Source: Pezicula radicicola
Taxonomy: Eukaryota; Ascomycota; Leotiomycetes; Helotiales; Dermateaceae
Length of the DNA: 64,000 nt
Direction of reading: 5' to 3'
NCBI GenBank assembly: GCA_003008705.1
Contig: PDUO01000030.1
Location: 311,985-375,984 of the forward strand
Made by a program: the position numbers and the translations under genes. Below are positions 21,812 to 37,503 of the stretch, piece after piece. The first letter of the stretch is position 1. Every line of letters begins with the position of its first letter. The notes under the pieces are model-generated. The model worked only from the letters and a program-made list of their open reading frames with translations, was not told the DNA's origin and searched no databases.

Positions 21812-24613
21812 ATGAGAATGGATCTTAATATCATACCAACCTCTACATCTATACAGAAGGATTCTAATACGCGTGGAAACTCGCCCTCGGCAATGCCGTC
21901 GGCAACTGGTAATGGAAGGTGGACGCCACGTCGTAGAGGGGCATGTGGGATGTGCAAGCTGAAGAAAGTTCGCTGTGAGTAACCTTACCAAGTGCCAATA
22001 AAGTCAATAAATGACAGTGAAAACGGTAAACAGGCGATGGCGCAACGCCATGTTTAAACTGTCGTGTATGTATAACTCTCCCGGAATAATTTTCGTTGGC
22101 TAATCAGTCCGAACAGCGGCATAACGAAGAATGCCATTACGTCCTCTCCAAAAAGCGACAACCTTCCAAAAAGGCTGCAGAGTCTGGATCCTCGGATAAA
22201 ACTACTGCAGAAAGTAGATCACAACTTCATATTGAGGTGGGCAGTACAACAGCAAACTTTGCTGCTGTTAAAGCTCCAAATAGTGGGCTGTTATCACCAG
22301 GTTTAACTACTACGTCATCAACTGAGAATGCTTCCAGCAATCTGCCAGACGCACCAGATGGTTCTCATCGGAGTGGAGCATCATCAATTTCGGGTAATAA
22401 TCAGAATACCGTACGGACAGTTGACGAGTATGTCCAAGAAGATTCTACTTGGTGCGCAGACATGGACCCAGCAGGAATGCACAACTTGTTACCAACGACA
22501 GATTTTAGAAACATACTTGATCTAGGCAGATTTACTTGGCCACTCTCTACCACGGATAATATTGATTGCCAATTCGATTTTGATATGTTGTGCAATACTG
22601 AACAGAGCGATGCTTCTTCCATAGGTGTTACTACAGCTGCACTAACCGAGGGAGATGGATCCTCTTTCCTTAACCAATCAACTCATCCTTTTAAATCTTC
22701 TGAGTCTTCTGAAGAAATGGTAAGGTTGTTGGATCTAAATGATAATGTGCGAACCTCTATTCCTTTCTTAGTTAAACATGGCGTGGCTGTTATTATATGT
22801 ACCTTACTAACATAAATTTAGGTCACAACGAGAAGCTTCGTGGGTAAGAAAACCGTTTCCATATGGCAAGACGAATGTTGATCATATCTAAATTAAGATC
22901 CTATACCTAGTATAAACTTCTCGCTGAAAGCAATATTCTCATGGCAGGATCGCGGGCATGAAAAAATGACCATCAACAAACAAGATGAGATATATCGGAT
23001 ATTCAAAAGAATTTCACTTGTACGCGCTCAACTTTCATCGGTGGATTTCAACATTAAGGAGTATCACAGTGGCTATTCAACATGGTATTGGAATGATGCT
23101 GCGCTTATGGAAAGCTGTAGAGCCGGTGTGTCCCTCTAGTCATGATACTAAAACGGATAGGTTAGCTAATCTCTGTCAATATGAAAAGCATGCTTCGAGC
23201 AACCATTAGGGTAACTTATATCTTTTCCATCTTATTAAGATAGCAGCTAACGGCTATAGCATTCCGAATTTCCTGACGAGTTCATGTTTCGACAAGTACA
23301 TGAAAGAAGCTAGAGGCCGGCCTCAAGGGAACTCGATATTAAAATCGCTAATCGATTCAGTCATGGCCTTTGGATTTCAAGCATTCTTGAAAAGCAGTCG
23401 GCGCTTTTTGTCTTCTAACGATAAAACGGAGGCCGACTATTATTCAAGAATAGCGTTAAGTTCGCATAGCAGTGTTTTGCGCTCGGAAAATACGCTCCTA
23501 AAACTTCAGGTAAGTCTAATCCTCTCCGCTCTATGATTTGCGTTGACGCTAACTGGCTAGACACTTCTAGCAATGGTCATTTGAAGCCGTCCATCAACCT
23601 ACGGTAAACCTCGCTAATTCGATGTTTTAGATAACCGTCTCCGAGCAAATCGATGACGCAGTCCACACCGAAATCTTGACAGGTGCCGTAAATTGTGCTC
23701 GCGCACTGAAACTTGAAAACAGTGACGTGATATACAATGACTACGCAAGTATCGAGGACCGAGATCTTGCGAGAAGAAGCTGGTGGTTTCTCTATTGTAT
23801 AGAAGTACCTCACTCTCTGCGGCGTGGAGTCTCACCAGTAAGAGTCATTTCTCTGTACATCTTTCAGGAAAGTTCTCTAATGGCAGAGAATAGGCAATTA
23901 ACCGCGATTGGATTGATCACACCCCATCACAGACGTGTGAACAGACGGATTGGTTTCAACTTCAGTGTCTATATGCTGATATCATTAGCTCAGCCGCGAA
24001 AATGCTTTACAGTCAGAGTGCTCTTCGAGAATCACTTGTACACCGAGAACAGAAGTTGGATGTAGCTTACAAGCTTCTCGAGGACTGGAGAGGCCGTCTA
24101 CCACCTATGTTGAAGGATATTCACAAGCCTGATATCCAAAGAATCTTGGATGATCACCACATCCGCCACATTGCATTATGTATGTTTCGACAATACCATG
24201 AGGCTATCTTCATGATTTATTTTCCTTGGACTGGGGGTCAGTCGGTTGGTAAAGTTTCGGAGGACTCTCGTAGGAAAGGTATGGAGTTGTGTGTGAACTC
24301 GGCACAAATGGTTCTGGCCACTACAAATCAAGTCTCGTCACTTGATATACTTGACAGGTAAGAGGTCGACTTCCGAGAGTGTCTTGAATCCAGGAAACTG
24401 AAACAACAATCTCATAGCAAATTTCTCGACTTGATATCGGTTTCCATTTGTATGACGTTTTTGGATGTGGCGAGTAGTAGCGGTGCACAGAAGAGCATAT
24501 CGTATCTGAGCATGGGCTGCGGAATCTTTGGTCGGTTGAATTTAGATAATGAAGTACCCCTCGCCGACGTGTTAGAACTCACGCGGATTGCACAACATAT
24601 AAAGGGGAGGTAG
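21812..24613 (+). CDS. Zn2Cys6 fungal-specific transcription factor (second regulator)
   Basis: A multi-exon gene. The first three exons (21812-21974, 22034-22065, from 22108) build the zinc cluster with Cys45, 48, 55, 61, 64 and 74. A Ser/Asn-rich linker follows. Later exons are well supported: one ending at 23127, then 23210-23509, 23561-23575, 23631-23837, 23894-24357 and 24418-24613, all in phase. They carry a Fungal_trans-like region (SEQIDDAVHTE, FLYCIEVPHSLRRG, LCMFRQYHEAIFMIY). The splice structure between about 22,720 and 22,950 is not settled: a GTAAGG donor at 22720 and a GTAAGA donor at 22844 are candidates. The apparent stops near 23,137 and 23,207 are removed by an 82-bp in-phase intron (23128-23209), so I favour an intact gene. 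Its targets are unknown. Confidence 0.78.
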
Positions 24614-25808
24614 TTGTTAGACTTAGAGTAGGGCCCAAAGCCAACAAAGAGGAGATAGTTAGACCTATATATATCTTCATTAATGGTTCATCGCCAACAA
24701 AGCTATTTTTTCCCCCGAAGACCGAATGCCGAAGGTAGTACTTGTGCTATGTCTCACTGCCTTTGGTATTTCCTAAGTAGTGAATGCAGCTGGTTGATTC
24801 TTTGGGATCAAATCAACAACTGTAGGACAAGATGTATATCCTCAGCGAATTAGAGCTTGCTTCTTTGAACTGTGCCTAAAATATCCCGGAAATAGTGCGA
24901 CAAAGTCCATCCTCGTCTTTGTCCGACGAGTTGTAAGTGAGAACTATGGCCTGAACTGGAATACTCAGATTAAGGCAACCAACAGCACTTGCTACGTAGA
25001 AAGAAGCCAAGTCCTGCTGTTTTTCCTAACGGGTTTCGATTCCGTGTAAGGGGGGCGGGGCAGAAACGGTTTTACGTACAATCGATCCACCTGCAAGATC
25101 ATCCCTGTGCCTCTGTTGAATCGGGATGGATGCACAGCTCTGGCACAGCTCTGCAGAAGGCTCGCCTGTGTTGGCTAGTGATACACCCGCCCGCCTCCCG
25201 CCACTTGCCCACCAAAAATCACCAACTTCACTTCTACGAAAGAAATATAAAAAAAACCAATTAGGGGGTTAGACACACCCGAAACCTCCCGAGACTAACC
25301 CTAACTATTAACCCTAATGTAGGGTGTTAAAGAGTTATATAAAAAATGACCTATTCCTGCCTTAGATTTACTTTTAGTGTTTAGTCCTGGGGGGCCGGGG
25401 CCGTGTGTATCGCGATCCCCTGTGCCGCCTCTTTGAAAGGGCTCGTCGATCAAGATCAACGAACGGGATGCTTGGCTAATCAGATAACGGCTATGGCGTC
25501 GTAAAACAGCGACATTCACCACTCCTATTGGATATGGCGCAATCCGGAGCACTCAAAGGCTCCGCTCCGGCATAATCCTGATTATTAAATCTCCATCGCA
25601 AATCACTGGTGCATCGCGTCATCTTTTGATTGTTTGATTGCTTACTCAATCCAAAGCACCTATTCACCAGTGATCACATTCCTTATCAAGATCATATAAC
25701 AGGACGCAGTTCTTACTCTTTCGGTCATATTGATTGTGCCTCATTTGCCTCGTATTTCTCCCAATCTATCGGTCGGTACCACTGTAGGAAAAACTCAGAA
25801 TCATCATC
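24614..25808. other. intergenic, with degenerate telomere-like hexamers
   Basis: No gene was recognised. At about 25,261-25,330 there are several CCCTAA/TTAGGG-like hexamers in both orientations (CTAACCCTAA, then TTAACCCTAA). G/C-rich patches lie near 25,045 and 25,390. The last 200 bp is the promoter and leader of the downstream dehydrogenase. Confidence 0.5.
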
Positions 25809-26615
25809 ATGCCCAATACATCCCCCATCATCCTCATCCTCGGCGCAGGCGCCAACGTCGGCCAGGGTGTAGCTCGCGCCTTTGCTTCGAAGGGTTACAA
25901 GGTTGCTCTCGCAGCCCGAAGACTAAAGGAAGCAGACAACACTGCTGACCAAGTCAATATCCCCGGTGACTTCTCAGATCCAAACGCTGTCGTTAGCGCA
26001 TTCTCGAAAGTCAAGACATTGCTTGGTGCCCCGCCAAGTGTCGTCGTTTACAATGGTGAGAATATACTACCCGAGACTCCATCTCACTGAATTTCTATTG
26101 ATAGTCTTGAAGTTGCTGCAGTAACCCCCAACGATGCGAAGAACCCACTGTCACTCCCCTTAGCCGACTTCACACGAGATCTCAACATCAACACAACTAG
26201 CGCCTTCGTCGCAGCCCAACAAGCTGTCCTTGGATTCGAACAGCTCCCCGACTCCGCATCAAGAACATTCATTTACACCGGAAACATATTGAACGTCGCA
26301 ACAATCGCTCCCCTTCTAGATTTAGGCGTCGGCAAGTCAGCTACAGCACATATCATTCAGTCTGCTGCTGCTGCATACGAAGACCGTGGATACAAGTATA
26401 TACAATCCCATCCCCAAGTTTCTCATGTGAAGTAATTAACGAGTTGCAGGTTCTATTATGGTGATGAGCGTAAGGCTGATGGATCGGCTGCTTTCAGTAT
26501 AGACGGCGATGCCCATGGAAAATTGTATGTAGAGCTTGCGGAGGGAAAGTCTCAAGGCCCTTGGCAACAGACTTTTGTTAAGGGTGTGGGATACAAGAAA
26601 TTTCCAGCTGCTTAA
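25809..26615 (+). CDS. short-chain dehydrogenase/reductase-like protein (atypical)
   Basis: Three exons: 25809-26055, from 26113 or 26122 to 26395, and 26450-26615, giving about 228-231 aa. The start of exon 2 differs by three codons between two possible acceptors (AAG or CAG). The N-terminus IILILGAGANVGQGVARAFA is a Rossmann nucleotide-binding loop, and a segment DLNINTTSAFVAAQQAV matches the SDR Asn helix region. The usual YxxxK is replaced by a LGVGKSATAH segment, as in a group of fungal SDR-like proteins, so catalysis by the standard tetrad is doubtful. The substrate is unknown. Its position between a regulator and a halogenase makes a link to the metabolite locus possible, but this is inferred from distance only. 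Confidence 0.82.
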
Positions 26616-29076
26616 ATGGCCTTTGTAGCCTTTACAGCCTAAACAGAAACACGATCTCACAATTTGGTTGTGGTCTTTGATTCGGTCATTAATTTAGCAC
26701 TGTTTAATAAGAAATCAAAAATTAAATTGAATCAAATTGAAGAAATTTGATCACTGTCTGAAAGTAGCCAACCTATTGTCCCCCTTGCAGGAATCTGTCC
26801 CGCCGCACCAATAAGAGATTCCGCTACGCAGTGCCTTTGAAGATTTGCGTAACGGTATCACATTTCCAGGCTGTCTGTCGGATTTTTAAAAAACGGTTAA
26901 ACCGGCATACGAGAGATAGGTTGGATAGGTTAATTTACTCGTACTTCTACGCCGCTTCTATACATGCTCGCTTAATGTTCTGCATATCGGGATCGGGTAA
27001 GCTCACTTATAGGCTATAGTTACGAAAGCAGGTTCGTCACATCTGCAGTCTCTTCCCTATATGGAACTTACAGCCAGCGTAGTTTTTATTACTTTCGCAA
27101 AATTATATGAATTGTGATATTTTAGTGTGGGGTAGCGTAAGCCTAACCATCAGACCTTAAGACCTTCCTAAACAGAGGGTTGCCTACTTTGGGAAGGCAC
27201 GGCGATACGATACGTCAAGTCCTAGGGATACATCACCTATACAAATATTTTCATATATTTTGTAATAGAATAACAACGCGACGATTCCTAAAAGAGTCGT
27301 ATCGCTGGAGCGCACGATTATACCTCGGTTCCCAATCTAAGCGACGGGGGCCGGGGATACTTCAGTTCGAGGTCACGTGATTTTATAACTTAAACTGTTT
27401 GTAAATAGCAGAATAAATTATATATATCATAGTTCAGTATATACTATTTCCTTGCATCTTAATACAATTTCACTCTAACAATACTTTCCCCAGTTCTAGT
27501 TTTTTCTAGTTGTATTATAAGTAGGATATATTTATAGAGGAGAATAAGCGAGGTATAGTACTTCTGTACCTAGTGGTTATTACATAAATACCTAGAGTGT
27601 ATATGCTTAAATAGTTACAAAAATATATAATAGGTATAACTAAGAATTATCTATTAAGACAATAAGGATAAAGCTGTTTAATTAAAGGTTCTACTATAGC
27701 TTTAAGCTATTAAGACCGTATGGACTTAAACTACTAGAGCTCTTGGGCTTTAGAACTTTAATATATTCAACTAAGGTTTCTAAGCAGCTATAAGGTATTA
27801 AGAGTTGGACACAACAGTAGCGAGGGTTTGTTCAACTTCAACTTAAAGAGTAAGCTTTTGAATTGATCCCCATTTAGATATAACAATAGAAGACTCTGCT
27901 AAGTATTAAGTTAAAAATCAAGTAATTAAGGGTTCTACTCAAATTTAACTTTAAGCCATTTCAGAAAATTTAGCAGTCTTAATTCCCTTTATTTCTATGA
28001 TTTTCCTTTTCTCTGTAGATGGTTTGATATACAAAGCCAATATGCGCTTCATTAATCATCTGCTAATGACCATGGACCTCTGTCTTCGCAGCTAAATTCG
28101 AGTCATATAGCACAGAGAACTTTTGATTTACGGACTGAAAAGCTTGGGATATAAGATTTAGAACGATAAAGCTATTGCTGTTCACAAGGTTTACGAATAT
28201 AGTGCGGTTCTCAATAGTCCTGTTAAAGTGCATGTTTTATAGAGTAATAGGGTTGTGCTTAGCCGTAGCAATTTAATGCGAAACCTATATAAAAATGCTG
28301 CTTGCCAACAAACTAGACTTTCCTTCCTCGTCATCGTCATCCCATCTTTCGTCGGAGTTTTCCCACGCACCTTCCCTATATTTTTGTATATAGCATGTCC
28401 GGAGCCTCACTAGGCGAGTGTCGACAGCAAATATGCAAGCTAGAGCATCGTTTCCTATATAAATAGTAGGTCAACCTGATGTTACTCTATGATTTGAGTT
28501 GCCCTAGGCGTGCTAGGCTAGCATTGCACATTAGCAAGACGCGAAATATAAGATATTTGAGCCAATTTTAAATAATGGATTGACATGAATAAACTGATTG
28601 AGTTATTCGCCAAGCTCATAAAGTGTAGTTGTTTAGAAATGTGAAGTTATTTGAGTTGTTGCTATTTACAATTCCGAAGTTTATCTGCTACACATCAAGT
28701 TTGAGTTCAGTTACTAGCCAAAGATAATGAGCTGTTCCAGTACTTCGACATTGAAATTGATCAAGTTTGCTGTCCTAAGAATTTGGCAGCTAAATTGAAT
28801 TTTCTACTGCCTCTTTCAGTCACTAGTCTCATCTGCATCACTTATCAGCTATTTGCTACCCTACCCCCACCCCCCGGTTTGAAGCTTTATTTTCGCCGTT
28901 GTCGCTGTAAAAAACTACCTTTATTCAGAGGAGGTGGGGGGACCATGGAAGCACATATTTAGTTCACGTAGAATATTTGGTTTTTTGGGGGGGCTTTTAA
29001 TTGACTTGATTCGGGATCTATAACACGAGCCTTATGTTGAATAAAGCTCTCAATTAGAGCTCTAGCGAGAGTCTCT
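26616..29076. other. 2.5-kb AT-rich gene-poor region
   Basis: No credible gene or RNA was recognised. Composition is strongly AT-rich with frequent TA steps and stops in all frames, resembling RIP-affected DNA. Short C- or G-rich runs occur near 28,863 and 28,935. Confidence 0.6.
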
Positions 29077-33011
<3,935 letters not shown>

Positions 33012-33400
33012 TGCGGAATGGGGCCCCATAGGGCCCCATTCCGGGGCGCCAAGACCCCACGGGTTGGGTTAGGCCTATAGTAACCCACCCACGGGTTGGG
33101 GTATATATATACCAACCTACCCGCGGGTTAGGGCGTGGGTTATAATACAGGGTATTAACCTATATAGATTAGGATATAATTAGGCTACGTGTTTCTATAT
33201 ATTTTATACATGTTTTTACGTATTTCTGTATATTCTATACATAAAAAGACGTGTCCTAATTATATCCTAATCTATACTAAGACCCTACGGGTTGGGGTAT
33301 ACTAGTACTAACCTACCTATGGGTTAGGGTATACCTATACTAACCCACCCACGGGGTGGGTTAGGGCGGGTTGGGGCGTGGGGCAGGGGCCCTATTCCGA
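33012..33400. repeat. GC-rich palindromic element with variant GGGTTAG motifs
   Basis: The left end (CGGAATGGGGCCCC at 33014) and the right end (GGGGCCCTATTCCG to 33399) are imperfect inverted repeats. The centre holds a perfect 22-bp inverted pair, 33163-33184 and 33255-33276 (TATAGATTAGGATATAATTA and its complement). Between ends and centre lie several copies of CCCACGGGTTGGG/GGGTTAGGG-like motifs in both orientations. The element is strikingly G+C-rich at its edges inside AT-rich flanks. No coding frame is present. It is probably a MITE or similar hairpin element, located 170 bp upstream of the YCII-like gene. Confidence 0.7.
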
Positions 33401-33566
33401 TGTCTAATCTTATGCTAATCTATTTCCTGCTTTTTTCACTCGCGGAAATAAATGCTTAAGCCACCATTCTTACCTTACCTACATTTTCAACCACACCTTA
33501 CAATTTACTACTGATAAACTGCTCTACACTAAAGTCAAATTTACCCATCCGGTTTTCTCACACATC

Positions 33567-34040
33567 ATGGCCCAAAAGTTCGAATTTTTGATAATCTTGC
33601 CTGATGGTCCCAGTGGGTCCAAAAACTGCCAAACCCAGACAGCGTAAGCAACAATATTATAGGAGAAAAGTGTACTTAAAACTAATTTAGCTTTAGCTTA
33701 CATGAAGAGATGGTTAAAAAGAGCGCAGATTTTTGGCTTGCTGGAGGTAATACATAGTTTCCCGATGGCCCCTTCACCCGCGGTCTTGGAATATCTAATA
33801 TCCAATATTAAACACTAATATTTTTATAACAAAGGCCCTACATTTGTGGAACATAAGGCAGGGTCAATGCCTCAAGTCAATGGGAGCTGGGTCTTGGTGC
33901 ATGCAGCTACCCAGGAAGATGCGGTTGACCAACTTAAGCGCGACCCCTTTACGTCAGGTGGAGTCTGGGACTGGAGCAAGGCACAAGTTTTTAGCGTTTT
34001 AAGTGGTCTTAGGTTGCCTTTGTCAAACCCAAAGTTTTGA
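33567..34040 (+). CDS. YCII-like dimeric alpha/beta-barrel protein
   Basis: Three exons (33567-33643, 33697-33746, 33835-34040) give 110 aa, a typical length for the YCII/EthD-like fold. The start MAQKFEFLIILPD is the first beta strand. An ALHEEMVKKSADFWLAGGPTF segment matches the helix and catalytic-His region of YCII proteins. The C-terminal half has the usual DAVDQLKRDPFTSGGVWDWSKAQVF layout with a conserved acidic-Pro-Phe step. The last intron ends in AAG, the weakest splice site in the model. Such small proteins are common in fungal polyketide clusters and in aromatic degradation, but the reaction here is unknown. It is convergent with the synthase relic on the opposite strand. Confidence 0.78.
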
Positions 34041-34328
34041 AAACGGGAAGGATAAGATATAAGCCCCCTCTCTGGGGTAGCATGGCGTATCGGAATCTGG
34101 GCAGAAATCACAATGTAAGCCAGACTTATAACTGTCAGACTTGAAAATGCAACCTTATTGCAGAATAAAGTTAAGCCTAAAGAGGTATATATGTACAGGA
34201 GATATGGGGGTGATTACGCGTCCACATATCACCTAATTTTCAGCTGACAGATGGTCTGCGGGGAAAATAAGCTCCTGTCGATTTGAGTGTGGGCTTGCTG
34301 GATAGCGAGCGTGATGTGTGATAGACTC
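34041..34328. other. convergent intergenic gap
   Basis: A 288-bp gap between the YCII-like gene and the 3' end of the synthase relic. I looked for an acyl carrier protein continuing the synthase and saw no GxDS-type phosphopantetheine site. Confidence 0.5.
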
Positions 34329-37300
34329 TTAGTCTGAGCTCTTCTGGTCTTGGTAGGCAATGTCGAGAACTTGTTTCGCCTCTTCATCTATAGCTATTCT
34401 GAAAGCGTCGAAGTGGTGCGAGATGGCCATTCGTGCATCCTTTTTCCATGCAACTCGAGTTGTGGCATTTGCCATGGCCGTGGTTGACCTAAGTCCAAGA
34501 CCAAGCTGACTCTTGTTTAAGAAGGGATCATTCCCAGGACGAGAATTTGCGATTGCTATGGTCAATCCATCCATGAGCTCTTGCTCGCAAAGGAAGTAAT
34601 AACCACCCGTTATCAACTTCTTATTCAGCTCGGTGTTCTCGACTGCCATACCAATGCTACCCATAAACCCAATATCAACGACGGATGCGGGAAGATTCTG
34701 GCCGTGACGATACTGAACGAATGCATTAAGAAATGTGTTTGCCGCGTTGAGTTTGCTTGTCCCCATTGTCCTGACACGCCACATATGGATGAAAATAGCA
34801 AGAAGTCCAGTTCAGCAGACGAGACAATTTGATGGAGATTCGAAGTCCCTTGAACTTTAGGTTGCACGCACTGCTCCCATTCAGAAAATGTCATATGCGA
34901 CATCCAGTTATCCTGTCAAAAATTAATATATACCCAAAGTCAAGTAGATTGTGCGTACTCTCATCACCGCTGACATCTGCATGACACCGGCAATTGGTCT
35001 GGTCGTCTGCTTTACAGCAGCTGCTACATCCGTTAAGCTGGTTACACTCCCAGCATAAGTCAATACTAAGCATCCTTGACTTCGAAGTTCATCAAAGAAT
35101 AGTGTAGTTTCGGGTCCTTCTTTCGCAGAGCGGGACAAGAAGAGAAGATTGCGTGCACCATTTTCTACCATCCAAGTCGATATTACTCGACCAAGACCTC
35201 CAAGTCCTCCAACCAAGAGATAGCAGGTATCAGAGCGGAAACGAACAGGCCTTGTCGAGCTTGTATTAGAAATTGCAAGACTTTATAAGCCACTTTGAGC
35301 TAATTTAAGATGCTCGGCGCAATGTGCCAGTTCCTCTTTCCCTGTTGTCTAATGGAGTCTAGGAATTTTGATTTCCCTATCAACAATTGCATATTCATAG
35401 TCCGGATCCACATCTTTCGCTTTTGGCCTATTACTGAGCCCCTGATATATTTCCAAGAGCGCCTTGCTTGAGTCAACAGAAGGGGTAACCTCAGCATCAA
35501 CTTCCACAACGGTAATATCTTTCCTTAGTTCTACTCTCAGTGTTCTTGTCAGACCAATAATCATGGACGAGTTCGGATTTTCGCAAGATATTTGAGCGAT
35601 AGGTGTGACCCATATCATAGAACCCTTGAAGCTAGAAAGTCGACTGACGAAACCACGGAATTTGGCTTCTGTGAGATTGTGAACGTACGGTTCACCGAAG
35701 TCCACGAGTGATATGATGTCTTGACCTTGAGGTATGCCATCCTCGAATGTATAGCTTTCACAGTCAATCCCGCTCTCCTCGAAGGAAGTTTGAACAGCAT
35801 TCACGAGAGGGTAATAGTCGTCTGGAACGACAAGAGTTATTTTCTTTGGGTATTTGGAAGGCTTTTTCAGCTCTGCGACAAACCTGGGGCCGATTAAATA
35901 GCTGTCATCTTCGGGTCCGAATTCAAAGCCACATTCAAGGAGCGTAGCATACACCTGGCTGATGAAGTTTTTGTCTTTGGAGGAACCGGGAAGTGTCTCC
36001 AGGGTTAAAAGGCGTCCGAGAGGTTGAATAAGGGGCTTTAAATTGTTGAGGCAGACAGTAAGGTTTCTCGTGGGAGAAAAGAACTTTTCAAAGTATTAGT
36101 AAAAGTTCAAGCTTGAAATGTGGAGCAGGCATACATCTGTAGTGATGACGAGATCGTAAGTCCTAGGTTTCAGACTTGGGTTCTGTATATTTTCCTCCAC
36201 GTCAAAAATGGATACTTCAACATTATTGGTCTCCTTGAACAATTCCTTCGCCATTTCCGAAGCATCGGAAGAAGTTCCGGCGTAAGTGTAGGTGAGACAC
36301 AGCCGCTCGCCATACTGTGATCTAAGAGCATTTAAAACTAGTCGTGTGGTCTCATCTCTGCCGGCTCCTAGCTCGAGAATTCTAAGTTTCGGGTTTTTGT
36401 GGGCAAGTATCTTTATCGTACGTTCTAAAACTATAAAAGGGTCAAGCTCAGAGTGAGGCGGTGTGAGTACTTGGTTGAGATTGCAGAAGCTAGCGTCAGT
36501 TTCCCACTCAGTGAAGGAACAAAGCCTGCTGTCGGCCTCCGGAATATAATTGGGTACCGCAGAAGCTCTGTAACCTTTCATTGAAGGAATTGGAAGGCCC
36601 TTCTCCGATATGATAGTAACATCACCGCTGAAACCACCTGATCCTATCCTAGCAGCCTTTCCTCCGATTCTCATTTTCCCCCATCTGCCAGTGACAGTGA
36701 GGTTCTCGATAAAGGTTGGAACGGACAACTCCTTGAGCTTTCGACTTTGTCCTTGATACGTTGCGATCATCAAGAGCTGAAAGCATTGATCCATTACCAC
36801 TGGATGAAGAATGTACTTGGTCGTTTCTTCAAAGGAGGAAATCGTAGTAACTGCCCCGAGGTCCGTTATACTTGTTGATATCTCACCAAGACCTTGGAAT
36901 ACTGGACCGTATTGGAGACCGACGTTTGCTGCCACATCATACCAATAACTTGGTGCGATACACCTCGGAAGCGAATATCTTGGATATGGAACATGTGAGT
37001 TTTCCAAGGTTGGTGCACCTTGAGGAGATACTTTGCCAATACACCGTTCTATGTGGTGGCTTCCATCATAGGATGTGATCTGAATCTTATACCACTGCTT
37101 CGTTTCTTCGGCTACTTTCACTGGTCGAAGCCTAGAATGAAGCTCTACCTTCTCGCTTGGCCTTAGCAGTAGAGCCGAGGTTATTGAAAAGTCTCTTAGG
37201 GTAGGATTCTAGTTTTCCATTTGATATCTGTTGCATCGACTCTCCAGCCATTGATATGTAACATGCCGCCGGAAATATCGTCTGATTGAGGAGGACGTGT

Positions 37301-37503
37301 TCTGCCAGCCAAGGGGCCTCCTTTGTTTCGAGAACATTCCGCCAGGATAGCTCACCGTTGTGACTTTCGAGGATTCGTGAACCTAACAATTCATGCCTTG
37401 GGTATTTTACATCAGCAGTACCCATGTCTGAAATGCCATTTTTGACTTCTTTCGAGCTCCGCGAATCCTTGCCGTTTCTGGATGTGATATGTGTTTTGAT
37501 CAT
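34329..37503 (-). pseudogene. polyketide synthase relic (DH, pseudo-MT, KR regions only)
   Basis: Order on the minus strand: a dehydratase first half (HELLGSRILES; WLAEHVLLNQTIFPAA with the catalytic-type His), a DH second half (HPVVMDQCFQ with the catalytic-type Asp), a methyltransferase-like domain whose SAM loop reads LELGAGRDETTR, a structural KR half, and a KR with GGLGGLGR. Ketosynthase and acyltransferase regions are absent, and no carrier-protein domain follows. There is no enoylreductase between the KR halves. Lesions: a frameshift in the DH at about 37,200, stops at 35349-35351 (TAG) and 35283-35285 (TAA), and a one-base frameshift in the KR at about 34,749. The introns still recognisable (near 36,110 and 34,930) look normal. 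This is a partial, non-functional remnant of a reducing-type synthase. Confidence 0.88.

Noticed and set aside
23128..23209. Stops in the second regulator as proof of a pseudogene
   Set aside because: A single 82-bp intron in phase 0 removes both stops and joins two clearly coding exons.
33060..33380. GGGTTAG motifs read as an interstitial telomere array
   Set aside because: The motifs are irregular, occur in both orientations and belong to a palindromic element rather than a head-to-tail (TTAGGG)n array.
34041..34328. Possible acyl carrier protein completing the synthase
   Set aside because: No phosphopantetheine attachment motif or helical carrier pattern in any minus-strand frame.
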